Below are positions 25,879 through 45,500 of a stretch of DNA of 64,000 nucleotides, piece after piece. The DNA comes from Syngnathus acus. Its lineage: Eukaryota > Chordata > Actinopteri > Syngnathiformes > Syngnathidae. Positions within the stretch are counted from its first letter, which is position 1. Every line of letters starts with the position of its first letter. The position numbers were made by a program, and so were the translations under genes. The stretch is taken from the NCBI RefSeq assembly GCF_901709675.1, contig NC_051089.1, forward strand, positions 6,507,476 through 6,571,475, read 5' to 3'. A model generated the notes under the pieces. That model worked only from the letters and a program-made list of their open reading frames with translations, did not search any database and had not been told where the DNA came from.

Positions 25879-26000
25879 TTTCCCTCTCGTTTTCGTTACA
25901 ACGCTGCCCTGCTACGGAATTTCACTATCGACCCGGAATTGTTAAATGTAGTGACGTCAAAAGAAACCACTGCCCCTATCGGCCAGGAGTTATAATAGCA
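25879..26000 (-). promoter_or_regulatory. fbxo22: fbxo22 5' UTR and proximal promoter with CRE
   Basis: Immediately upstream of the start codon lies a perfect palindromic CRE, TGACGTCA, at 25952-25959, about 75 bases before the ATG. No TATA box is evident, as is usual for a housekeeping gene. The transcription start is not resolved, so the site may lie just upstream of it or within the 5' UTR. Confidence 0.5.
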
Positions 26001-26445
26001 AGTGATGCCACAGGTTTAAATTATCTTTACAACGTAAAGATAAATGATTAAATTATCCCAATGAATAATACGACATGGAAATCCGTTTGAACATTTATCC
26101 ATAAATGTTTTTATTTATTTGTTTATTTATCATTTATCCATATTGGTTCTATACCCTCTTTGTCCTCATCAAGTCTTACCCGGGTAACATGATTCAAGTG
26201 TGCCACATTTGGCCACTTATTGCAAACTTTGCTTGTAATAGGCTACTAGGCACGCCCAACAAGTGGAAATGTGTCATGTATCAAACCCTTCTTGGCTCCT
26301 GGACCCAACTAGTAGCACCAAAATGCCCAAGTCTAACTAGTTTGCAGAAATGTCAGACTGGGACATTACTAGTAAGGCAGTCTTCTACTAATGGACTGAA
26401 TCGTCAAACAAGGCCATACATGCAGAAATATACTTCATTCAACAA

Positions 26446-28009
26446 TTTATTTATGATCTTAACATTTTCATGATCATAAAACTGGTATGACAGAAAACAG
26501 TTAAACAATGAAACAAAACATGAGTTCTGAGTGCAAATATATTGTGTACATTCAGGTAACTGGTTTTTTTTTGTTTTGTTTAAGGGGTGAACAAACAAAC
26601 AAACAAAAAGAAACTAACTACAAAAATATTCAATAAAAGGTTCCTTGGCTTGATCATAGCTGATCAACCACATGATATGGTTTTGGCTGGGAAAAAAAGT
26701 GCTTATTTTTTCAACAATCAAGACATACAGTGAATGCTATGTGGTTACAGTGCTCATCTACAGTAGCTGGTTTCTTATTTAGGTCTGAGGAGACACAAAC
26801 GCATCTTGTGTTTATGGCAGCCATGTTGTGCCAGAGTCAGTCACCATGTTGGGGGTCAAATGTTACAGATCTCATTGAGAGTCTGATCCAGCAACTGCCT
26901 TGCACTCTGGTCCTCTTCTTTAGCACGATCAAGTTTATCTGTTAATATAGCATGGCAGCGTTAAGACCCGTTCAAACAACATTGCAAACAAACAGAAAGC
27001 TCGGGTCAGGAGTATACTGTACACACTTATGGACAACGTGGTCACAAAACGAGTGTAAAGCACAGCTACACATGAACAATAAGTGGGGTCAATTTTAAAG
27101 TTAACTTTCCAATATTTGGAGTTTGAGTTAAAGGCAGGGCTGTGATTAAGACTCCATCAATCAAATAGAACAGTTTCATTTGTCTGCATACATTTTTGCA
27201 GTTTTCTGCCACAGTAAAAAGTTCGGCTCCAGAAGCATTTCTCCTAAAAAGATCCCTTTACGTTTGGTGAAAGTTGAGGGAAAATTTGCCTTATATGAAG
27301 ACCCATGTTGAATGAAGATAAACAATTCAGAGACAACATGTAGGTTTTTTTGGTCAGATTGCTGAATTATTTGGGATTTGCCTGTATCAACAATTCGTTG
27401 TGCATCAAGTACGAGTGTCTCTGAGTTTTCAGCATAAATCGAGGCACACAAATAGTGAAATCCAAATGGAATTCCTTGTCTACACTCAGCGGAAGCATTG
27501 GATTTTTCATTTGTTGACAAGCTGGCAACAATTTGAAACGCGAATTACTGACCCCTGCTGACTCAAAGTGGAACAACAACGAGAGTGGTCGGTAGCTTCA
27601 TGGAACGTGAATTGTTAGCTTTGACTTTCTGTTCTGGGAATTTTACTTGCATAGAGTAGACCCATCTTACGAGAAAGCCTGAAGCACACAAAAGAAAGTC
27701 TTCATTTGAAACAGAGTGGGTTTCTCGATGCTTAGGAACCACAAGATTATCAGTTTTCAATCAATGTCCCACAGCCCTGACATTAACTCAGAAAAACAAA
27801 TACCAGTCAAACACCAATAATTGATCATTTTCCAGTGCGTCTGACCCTCTGCAGAGAAGCCAACAAATCATGCAGTATGGTACAAATAGTCCCAAAAAAT
27901 ATTTTTTTCTTCTGCCAATTGAAAGCACCCATTGATCGGAGCTGTGCACCGAAGCCTGTTGAATATGCACACGGCATCAAAGTATGAGGACATTTGTGAA
28001 GTGACCGCC
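26446..28009 (-). other. tpm1: tpm1 3' UTR of the distal last exon
   Basis: This is exon-free sequence downstream of the alternative last exon. It ends near a minus-strand AATAAA at 26446-26451, about 450 bases before the fbxo22 promoter. No protein family is recognised in the open frames here. Confidence 0.45.
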
Positions 28010-34830
<6,821 letters not shown>

Positions 34831-36292
34831 CATACATGGGGGATGAATGGCAGTCAAACAGCCCGTCACCTTCTCCCTCTCTTTCTTGTGCCAACAACAC
34901 GTCCAGCCCTATTTTCAACAACACCCATGCAGTAACATGAAGGAACATGCTGATCATAATGAACCAAAAATATAACATTATTCATTTCAAAGTATAGTCT
35001 TGCTGATGTATTGATTGTTTGGTTTCCATAAATTACAAACGCTGTTTTTATTACTCACCTCTTTGTTTATTGCTCATGTGCAACATTCTCTTTTGTACTA
35101 TTTTCTGTGGAACCAGAATTTCCTGGGAGCAATAGTAAAGGATAAGTTTAAGTTTTGATATATGATTTAATTCCCTTTCAAGTGTTATTCATTCATTATA
35201 GTATTACTTCATCAATTACAATTGGATAATGGTGTTTTAATTACATTATTTTATTTTTTAAGTTTACGTGAAAAAAATAATTCAGCTTTGACTGCTTTAA
35301 AAATAAGCCTGTGTATTTATTTATTTACAAACAATTTTTTATTTATTATACATACTATAATCTATTGATATATATTTATAGATATTAATTTACAGTAGAT
35401 ACAATATCTATCTGTCATCTCTGGCATTAGACAGTCAGGGTAAATTAAGTCGTGTCTGAGTATCTTGTGCATGTGAGCTATTCATGCAAAGCAAATCTAT
35501 CTGATTAAATAAGCCTCATGTGGAAGTTACTCCCCCTCTTTGTGGGGGGGTGTCAGGTTAGCCTGTGGCACTTTGTGTTTGTGTTCCAGGGATCATTTAG
35601 GAAGCTTCTGGCTGGCATACTTAACATCCTGGCTACTACTGGACGCTCTCTCCGTAGAGGATCATCATCCAGCTTGTCAGAGTGGCTGTCTGTGCTGATC
35701 GGCAAGTTATGCCGCTTTAATTGGCCACCCTGGCTCAAATGGCTTTTAGCTTTTCAACAGCCCACCCCCGTCTCACTCCCCCCTCACCTTGTGCTCCTTC
35801 GATAGGGCCACTGGCACTGTTGCAGCTGTCACCTTTTCAGTACTTTTCAGATGTGTTTCCTCACACAACATTTAAAACTTGTCAAGATTCAATTTCAGAG
35901 GCTTGTATAGTATTGGAAGGTGATCATAAAATAATATGTGGTAAAAGGGATTCCATATCTAAAAGGAGTACAAGGAGCAGCTGGTAGTGGCCACAATTGA
36001 TGTCGCCTGCTCAAATTTTAGTGGCAGACAAATTTAGCTTGGCTGTTAGCGGACGGGCCAGGCCTGCGTATAGCTCCAGGTTTAATGCCATCTTGTCCCA
36101 ACACCAAAGCAACTCAGAGACACTTGTCAGGCCTTGTTTACACTTTGCTGAACATTTAGCAAACAGATATTTTTTTCCCCACAAGTCTCTGGAGATTTTT
36201 TTTTTTTTTTCAAAGTAGCTCTCCGCTGGAACACAACCACAGTAAAGGAAATCAAAATGCTCAAATGCAGGGCCGTTGACACAATGCAACAC
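34831..36292. other. Intergenic tpm1-tln2
   Basis: No gene is supported. Open frames at 35518-35987 and 36011-36292 show no recognisable family, start context or splice pattern. Poly-T runs and AT-rich sequence are present. Confidence 0.5.
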
Positions 36293-38358
36293 TTTATTTC
36301 CAGTAAATACAAAAAAATAATTTTATCATGGCCGGATAAATATCTTGTATACGTAATCTTTACGGGTAACACATACAACATTTGTAATATGTTCCACAAC
36401 ATCCTAATAGTGACAAATGTTGATTTACTTCTTATACAGGTTAAAGGGGGAGATGTGGGGGGGCTATTCATTCATAAAATGCATATGCACATTAAAAAAG
36501 GGGATTGACTGAAAAACAAAGCCAGTTTGTTGTTGGTTTTAAAGCAAAAGCGTGCATGCCAGATGACAATCACATCTCGTTGTCATTATGGTCATCTGGA
36601 AAAAGGCCTCCAGTGAAACAGTACTAGCATCCCTCAAAAAGGCCTTCAAACGTGACAAACATACAGTAATGGAAATGCAGAACCACCATCACACAAAAAA
36701 GCCCTTCACGAGTTCCATCATTCCCAAAAACACCTTATGTGTCAGAAATTGAGACATGATACAGTACAATGCCTGAAAAGGAGTTTGATGAAATGCAGTG
36801 AACCAGTTATAAGAGTTCCTAATCATTCAGGTTGCATAAAAATGCAATGAATGAATCCTTCAGTCAGAATTTGTGAAAACATCATGAAAATGCAGTGACC
36901 ATCTCCTAAAAATGTTTTCAAATAATAAAAAACACGGTGAAACATCATATAGAAAGACCTTACATGAGACAGAATGATGAGAACCCTCATGAAAACACAG
37001 CGAACCAGTTTGATCATTCTTTATCAAATTGATGAGAAACATGATGAAAAATATAGAGAACATGAATAAATTGCAGTGAACCAGTTTCAACACCTCCCTT
37101 CTAAAAGGCCATTAAACATGTCATAATGATGAGACTTTCCCGACGGCAGGTAATTCTACATTTGGATGATGTCAAAACCCACAACAACAAATGAGAACCT
37201 CCATTGCCAACAAATGTGCTTGTGCTTCCACTCACACACATCACTGTAGACACTGTATAGGCTACGGACTAAGGCACTAATAATAAAAATAACACCATGA
37301 GCACACACACGTGATTCTCGTTCACACACAGCACAACAATGTCAATTTGAAGTATTGTCAAAGTATTTGTGCATCCATAGAAGTTTGAACAGTTATGATA
37401 TGATGCACTTGAAGTCATGCACTAACCTGAACATACACTTTACATGTATGTTTTATTGTAACATAGGCCATAAAGTAAGGCAAAAAGCCACTACAATCAC
37501 ATTTTGGTAAACAAAGGGCTCAACTATTGCAGGTAGTATATTTATAAAGCCGCACCCTTCTATTTAAAAAAAAAAAAAGTGATTTCAATTCATGCTGCAG
37601 AATTGTGCTTGATTATTGTCAAGATGATTCTTGTCAATTTTTCAATTACTCGAAAAACTATAAAATAAAGTTGCAACATTTTGAGGTATTTCTCATAATC
37701 AGCCAATTTAACAAATTTCAAATGATTTCATAGTGGAAGCAAAAATAAACGTCATGATTGATTATTATTTTGCATTGATCTCTGCCGGACACTGACACTG
37801 CCCTCTACAGCACCATGCTTGTTATTGCATCAGATTTATTTCTCCAAAGTGTGAAAAGAACTTTCCGCGAATAAAACCCCCCAAATTAAAAATAAATATT
37901 CCTTCAACGGTCTCTTTAAGTCACCTTTGAGTCTGATAGGCTGCACGCTGTAGATTCAAGGTCTAAGCCAAACATGCAGGTCATTGAGCATGTCGGAAAA
38001 ATAGTCACACACAAAAATGTCCATGAGATAAATTTACAGTGACAAATATGTAAAACCATCCTTTGTCGATGGGGTCACGTGACTCTCTCATGGCCATTAA
38101 AAAGACATTCACACAACACGGGAACTTCTCAATGCGGGTAAACAATCATTTACGAACGAAACATTTCACACGGTCGCTCCCAATTGAATCACATTCGGTT
38201 TGATATCAGTCGAAGTAGCTGTGTTGTTATAGGAGGAGACCCATCGGTGACGTTTTTGTCCCAAAACTCAGCAATTTGAAGATTAACACGGAACTGTTTG
38301 CTTCCAACAAGTCTCAGCAGAGGAGCCGTTTGAAGAATAAGTCGATTCTGCGCTTATT
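36293..38358 (-). other. tln2: Probable tln2 3' UTR
   Basis: No further open exon follows the stop at 38359. A minus-strand AATAAA occurs at 36293-36298, giving a UTR of about 2.1 kb. Within it, 36590-37135 is a degenerate minisatellite. Earlier poly(A) sites are possible. Confidence 0.45.
36590..37135. repeat. Degenerate minisatellite in tln2 3' UTR
   Basis: The phrase ATGCAGTGAACCAGTT and variants recur near 36793, 36890, 36996 and 37071, about 75-105 bases apart. Linking blocks such as CATCATGAAAA and AATGATGAGA recur between them. Confidence 0.55.
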
Positions 38359-41300
38359 TTAGTTGTTATCCTCGCGCAGTTCGCTTGGCAAGAACTTGTA
38401 TTGCTGCTGTCGGATCTGAGCTAGCTTTTTGCGGGCTTCCTCCAACTCCCGCTCCTTTCTCAGCATCTCCTCCTGAGCGGCGATGATCTGCAAGGAAGAA
38501 AACGAAGAATGACATAAATAAATCCATCGATAAATACTAAATAAATGTGCGTGTACGTTTATTTGGAACCTAAAAGGACAGAGTGTGCCATCTAGTGGTT
38601 AACTAATAGAATGCAGTGACCAAAGTTTGAACTGCAATTTTTCAGCAGAGGTGCAGGTAAAATTTAATCACAAATGACATCTTGTGACATATTTGTCATG
38701 CTGTACTCATTGATCCATTAAATTTGTGATTGGGCCCTTTGATAGTGTGTTTTTTACCTGCGCAATGCCTCCCACAAACTTGGTCTTGACCACCACGTTG
38801 TCTTCGTCGGCTTTGTCGAAGGCCGCCTTCTGAGCGGCTCGAACCAGGTTGTCGGACGCCTTCTTGACTGCATTGCCAGCAATCTGGTTGAACGTCCAAT
38901 GGGACCGTCACATAAAACCACCAGGAGGCACACAAATGTTCCATTGCTATTATATTATATTATACACCGATACCGAGCACCGATACCACTGTTACTTTCA
39001 ATACATAAAATGTCCCCCTCAAAACTGATAGATAACTTTAGAAAAACACTTTTATATGCCATTTTTTCTTAAAATGGCATCAAATTAATGACATTCAATC
39101 TGAAATGCGTACCTGCAGTCTCCTCATGGCCTCAGAGTCTTGGTCAGCCTTCACCTTGCAGGCCACCAGCAGCTGAGCTGTGGATGCGGCCACCTGTTTG
39201 GCCGAAGAGATGAGCTTCTCCTCACTGGCGTGTCCTTGCACGGACGCGTTGGCCGCTTCGCACAGGTTGCTGGTGGCCGCCGCCACCATACGCGCCTGAG
39301 AGAGGCCACGCGCTTCGTCAGCCATCTTATCAAATGTGTCGATCGAACATTCGTACTCACAGCAGAGATGAGCCCCTGGGACCACTGTCCGTCGTCTATA
39401 GCGTTGGCCGGGATGGAGCCCACTTTGCCCTGAGCCACCAGCTCCCTCTGGGCGGCTGAGGCGGATTTGACTAAGGCGCTGGTAGCGGCGGCGATGGACT
39501 TGGCCGCCTCGAGGATCTGCTCCTCGAAGTTCAACGTTTCGTCTGCCAACTGAGGGGAGAAAAAACCCCACATACTTCCATTATACGTTCATCACTTTGC
39601 ATGCAAATTGTTCATACTGTACCTAGAAGGGTCCGTCGTGGATATAATTCAGGATTACCTCACTTTATCCTAATTTGATTGTGTGTTGGCATAATTAAAC
39701 ACAATCCAACAACTTTTATTTTGCATTTAACTTTGTGTGGATTTGAAGGAACCAAGGGATTAATTATCACGTATTTACTTTTTCAATGTAAATTTCTTAA
39801 TTTTTAATTTCAAGATAACAGTTATGGGATCTGAAATTTCTTTTGTTGTTGTTTTTTGACGTTTTTATATAATCTTCATGAATAAGTCATTAATTGAAAT
39901 TACAAAATGATGTGCTGACCCAAATAAATTTGGTTTGGCTTTGAAGGAGGTCGACATCTGCAAACCAACGCTGAAGAATCTAAATTGTGCAATGACTGAC
40001 TCGATTATTATATTACATTAAAGTGTTTGGATTAATAACACACGTGACCTCTTGCACACAGACATATGCACATTCACACGCCACAAGTCTGTAGACAGAG
40101 CGGGACACTGTAGGAATATGTTTGATATATAGTTGGGACTGAATAACAACCTAATATATCAAACATATCAGACAGAGCCCTGCAGAGGAGGCCTCCGGAG
40201 GCGGGGGCAGGCAAGGCAGGGACACAAGGAGAGGGTTAGGGTGGAAGTGGGGTTAAAGGTTAGATTGATTTGGCGTGGGATTTATCAAGAGCATATGTAG
40301 GGAAAGGGATTTAGCTCAGTTTACCACAGATGGAAGGATTGGGATGAGGAAGAAACAAGTCAAAAGGGAATAAAGCCAAATCTTGGGAGGGATATTAAAA
40401 CATTTTCATGGACAAGGAGAACTAATGAGTTGGATTTGAAACCATGAGGGGCTCAATGTTTACAGGCTGGCTGGCACGTACGATTTTTTCTCTCCCACTG
40501 AAAATGGGCTGGACACATGAGGAGGTGTGGTGAGAAAATTATTTAGAAGCCATTGTAGCGCCATCACTGGACGTTGTGGGGAATGTTTCAACAGGGAGGA
40601 GACAAGAGACAACATCCACATTCCTGAAAATACTCATTTGTCACTTTATTTACACGTAAGCACACACAATTTAAACAGTTAGATTTTGAAAAAAATTGCA
40701 CTTGACAAGTTTTTTTTATTGGTTTGATACTTATTAGAAATTATATGTAGTTTTAATGTGCTTTTGTACTGACATTCAATGTTTGAAATGCAAGATGGAA
40801 AATGCGTGATGAATGAAAATAAAATGATAAAAAAATATCAGAATATTAAAATGAAATTGTAGAAATTTCAAAAATCTGGTTATATTGATTTTGCTTTATA
40901 ATACTTTAATTGTGATTAATTTAATATTTTAGACATCCATCCATCCATCCATTTTCTGAACCGCTTAGTCCCCACGGGGGTCGCGGGAGTGCTGGAGCCT
41001 ATCCCAGCCGTCAACGGGCAGCAGGCGGGGGACACCCTGAACCGGTTGCCAGCCGATCGCAGGGCACACAGAGACAAACATTTTTGATTAAAATTATTTG
41101 ATTTATTTATTGTTTTCTTTTCAAAACTATTTAATTCTAAAAGTCTACATATGAACAAATTCTTATGAGTCTTGCATAAAGGCGTGTGGTGTCTCACCTT
41201 GGGCTTGGCTCGTGGTTTGAGCTGCTCCAGCTTCTTTGCGGCAGCCTCAATGGACGCCGCCGCCCCGAGCAGCTCCGTCTCCGCAATCACCGTCGGGTCT

Positions 41301-42567
41301 TCGGGGTCCACCCACTCGGAACCTGGATCGAACCATGACAACATAGCAGTTACAAGCTCGCTCGCGGAATCAAAACGTCGCTGGGTCATGCCTCACGACA
41401 ACAGAGCATCGGCACATTCACGCATTCCCCGGGTGCCACATTCGGCGCATGAAGTGAGTGATGTGTGTGTCGAAAACAAAAGCGGATCGAACTTTGACGT
41501 CTCCGTGCAGCAGCTGAACTTTGAGATGGGATGAAATGAATCCATGTTAGCGGCCAAAAGATGAGAACCAAAATAAAAAAAATAAAAACTGTCAAGCTTT
41601 TGGTGAAATCAGTCTCGGGATAGAAAACAACACTAACTTACCTTCATCTGTGGTGCCAAAAAAGGAGGAAGACAAGCGGTTAACAAAATATCTCAGGGAA
41701 TGAAGCAATTTGTTACGAAGGACACAACTATTAGGTATATGTAAAAACAGTGCCGCTCAGCGTGGAGGAATTTGGATGTGTAATTTTTTTCTTCTTCAGA
41801 AATTGCACCTTCATTCTCATAGTACGTATCCAGTTTTTTCCTCAAGGAAACAAAATTGTCTTCAAAATTCTGTTTAGTTGCGCAATATATATATATATAT
41901 AAATATCGTCTGATTACCTTTCATGGCCTCTGCAGACTGGATAAGTTCTGTGACTGCTCCTGCCACTCGTTTTGAACACGCAGCCAACTGCTGCTTCTGC
42001 TCAGGAGTGGGCCTCTGCAACACCTATGCACAAAAACTACTATTAGACAGAGCTTTGTGGCATCTTACGGGATTTCAGAGAACCAAATACAGCGACTAGG
42101 TGAGTTTTCAGCAAAATAACAGATGATAGGTTCTCCAACAAAAAAGTGAGGTCCAAATAATATTGTATCTCAAACAATTTGCAACACAGAAAAACCACCC
42201 ACCATGAGGACTTGTTCAAGTAGATCAATGTATCCGGTGGTGCACTCTGATCCAAATCTCAGCGCCCTGTTCTTCACTTCCTCGTTGACATCAGGATGGT
42301 AGGCCGCTTGCTGCATAGCACAAACACAATCAACCTTAAAGAGGTAAACGCTTTCAAGGTCACCTGATCAACTATATGAACCTTGCAGCTGGCGAGCATG
42401 TCAGAAATGGCCTTGCGGCTCAGGTTGGCCGTGTGAATGATGTCCTCCTGTCGAGCCGAGTTGCCGGCGGCCACCGCTTTGGCCGTCGCCATGGTGATGC
42501 CCTTGGTTATGCGGATGAACTCTTCGGGCGTGGTTGTTTTGCTCGGAGGATCGCGGGACTGGAACAA
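38359..42567 (-). CDS. tln2: Talin-2 block: R12, R13 actin-binding module and dimerisation helix
   Basis: Exons 42382-42567, 42203-42310, 41918-42023, 41642-41647 (microexon), 41198-41322, 39361-39549, 39113-39295, 38758-38883, 38359-38487. They encode FIRITKGITMATAKAVAAGN (R12), then the I/LWEQ module with EWVDPEDPTVIAETELLGAA, NFEEQILEAAKSIAAATSAL and NLCEAANASVQGHASEEKLI, and finally the dimerisation helix IIAAQEEMLRKERELEEARK. This end binds F-actin as a dimer. Confidence 0.96.
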
Positions 42568-45500
42568 CTGCGGATGACGAAACGGGGGACAGATGTCATA
42601 TGACAAGCCAAAGACACCCGACATCATAGTTACGGTTTACCAATAGTTACGTTTTACCAATTATACATCTTTATTATAATATATCATTTTTTAAATATTT
42701 TTATATTTTCATATTTTTATATTTTCATATTGTTATATTGTTATATTGTTATATTTCTTATATTTTTATATTTTTATATTTTTATATTTTTATTTTATAT
42801 ATTTTATTATAATTAGGTCAATGAAGAGTAGGTAAAACACACTAATCTTAAAATATATTACATATCATTTGTTCAATATTTGTCCATCCCTATATAGTAG
42901 GGGTGTAACGATTCATCGAAACACATCGATTAATCGATATAATGCTCTACGATTTGTTGGCATCGATGCTAAACGTAAACATCGATCTATATCGCCCGTT
43001 TTTGACCTCGGACATTAGACGCGACTTTATTTTGAAATCCAGTTCATTGTTGCTTGCTTCCTCTTTCCGGGAGCAGTGCGCGGCATGTTGTGTTGTGAGC
43101 AGAGCAGGCACGTGAAAGGGGAGCCGACAACTACGCGGCTCCTGGGCTGGTGCTATGGCTAGTGTCCAAGAAGACGAGGAAATTCGCTCCCCTTTGGGCT
43201 TCAAGTCATTCGTTTGGAAGCACTTTGGATTCCAAAGAAAAGATGGCTCAACGGACAAGACACGTGCAGTTTGTAAATCCTGCCATGCGGTGATCAAATA
43301 TTCAGGGAACATATATAAATATAGGAATTTGATAAAGTTCAGTGTTAAAATAAGCACTTTGTATACTACAATACTCTTGTAATTTCCTAAATAAAGAGTT
43401 TGCAGTACCTTGTTGATTTTGCGTATGAATTGTTATAAATCAGGATATTGTTCTATATCGATCGTAGAGCACTATATCGTGATGTATCGTGAATGAATCA
43501 CAGCAGGCTTTAAGATATCGGCAAATATCGTATCGTGGTTCTTTGTAGCGATATGATATCGTATCGTGACAAAACCCGCGATTTACACCCCTACTAAATA
43601 GCAATGGCAAAACTCCTTGGAAACCCTGGTCGGAAACCCTAACCCTCGTTTTGAAAGCCTAGTTAGAAACCCTAATCTTAGAAACCCTAAAAGTAGTTTG
43701 AAACCCTCGTTGGAAACCCTAACCCTAGCTTTAAAACCTAGTTTGAAACCCTAACCTTGGTTTAAAACCCTAGTCGGAAACCCTGAGCCTAGTTTGAAAC
43801 CCTAATTAGCGATGGCAAAACTCCTTGGAAACCCTAGTCGGAAACCCTAACCCTAGTTTTGAAAGCCTAGTTAGAAACCCTAACCCCAACCCTAATCCTA
43901 ACCCTAACCCTAATTTTGGAAACCCTAGTCGAAAACCCTAACCCTAGTTTTGAAAGCCTAGTTAGAAACCCCAATCTTAGAAACCCTAAAAGTAGTTTGA
44001 AACCCTCGTTGGAAACCCTAACCCTAGCTTTAAAACCTAGTTTGAAACCCTAACCTTGGTTTAAAACCCTAGTCGGAAACCCTGAGCCTAGTTTGAAACC
44101 CTAATTAGCGATGGCAAAACTCCTTGGAAACCCTAGTCGGAAACCCTAACCCTAGTTTTGAAAGCCTAGTTAGAAACCCTAACCCTAACTCTAGTTTTGA
44201 AAGCCTAGTTAGTAACCCTAACCCTAACCCTAACCCTAACCCTAACTAACTCTAACCCTAACTCTAAGTCTAACCCTAACCCTAGTTTTGAAAGCCTAGT
44301 TAGAAACCCTAACCCCAACCCTAATCCTAACCCTAACTTTGGAAACCCTAGTCGAAAACCCTAACCCTAGTTTTGAAAGCCTAGTTAGAAACCCCAATCT
44401 TAGAAACCCTAAAAGTAGTTTGAAACCCTCGTTGGAAACCTTAACCCTAGCTTTAAAACCTAGTTTGAAACCCTAACCTTGGTTTAAAACCCTAGTCGGA
44501 AACCCTGAGCCTAGTTTGAAACCCTAATTAGCGATGGCAAAACTCCTTGGAAACCCTAGTCGGAAACCCTAACCCTAGTTTTGAAAGCCTAGTTAGAAAC
44601 CCTAACCCTAACTCTAGTTTTGAAAGCCTAGTTAGTAACCCTAACCCTAACCCTAACCCTAACCCTAACTAACTCTAACCCTAACCCTAACTCTAAGTCT
44701 AACCCTAACCCTAACCCTAGTTTTGAAAGCCTAGTTAGAAACCCTAACCCCAACCCTAACCCTAATTTTGGAAACCCTAGTCGAAAACCCTAACCCTAGT
44801 TTTGAAAGCCTAGTTAGAAACCCCAATCTTAGAAACCCTAAAAGTAGTTTGAAACCCTCGTTGGAAACCCTAACCCTAGCTTTAAAACCTAGTTTGAAAC
44901 CCTAGCCTTGGTTTAAAACCCTAGTCGGAAACCCTGAGCCTAGTTTGAAACCCTAATTAGCGATGGCAAAACTCCTTGGAAACCCTAGTCGGAAACCCTA
45001 ACCCTAGTTTTGAAAGCCTAGTTAGAAACCCTAACCCTAACTCTAGTTTTGAAAGCCTAGTTAGTAACCCTAACCCTAACCCTAACTAACTCTAACCCTA
45101 ACTCTAAGTCTAACCCTAACCCTAGTTTTGAAAGCCTAGTTAGAAACCCTAACCCCAACCCTAATCCTAACCCTAACCCTAATTTTGGAAACCCTAGTCG
45201 AAAACCCTAACCCTAGTTTTGAAAGCCTAGTTAGAAACCCCAATCTTAGAAACCCTAAAAGTAGTTTGAAATCCTCGTTGGAAACCCTAACCCTAGCTTT
45301 AAAACCTAGTTTGAAACCCTAACCTTGGTTTAAAACCCTAGTCGGAAACCCTGAGCCTAGTTTGAAACCCTAATTAGCGATGGCAAAACTCCTTGGAAAC
45401 CCTAGTCGGAAACCCTAACCCTAGTTTTGAAAGCCTAGTTAGAAACCCTAACCCTAACTCTAGTTTTGAAAGCCTAGTTAGTAACCCTAACCCTAACCCT

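Noticed and set aside
35518-35987. Plus-strand coding region between tpm1 and tln2
   Set aside because: Overlapping frames lack recognisable protein sequence or consistent splice signals.
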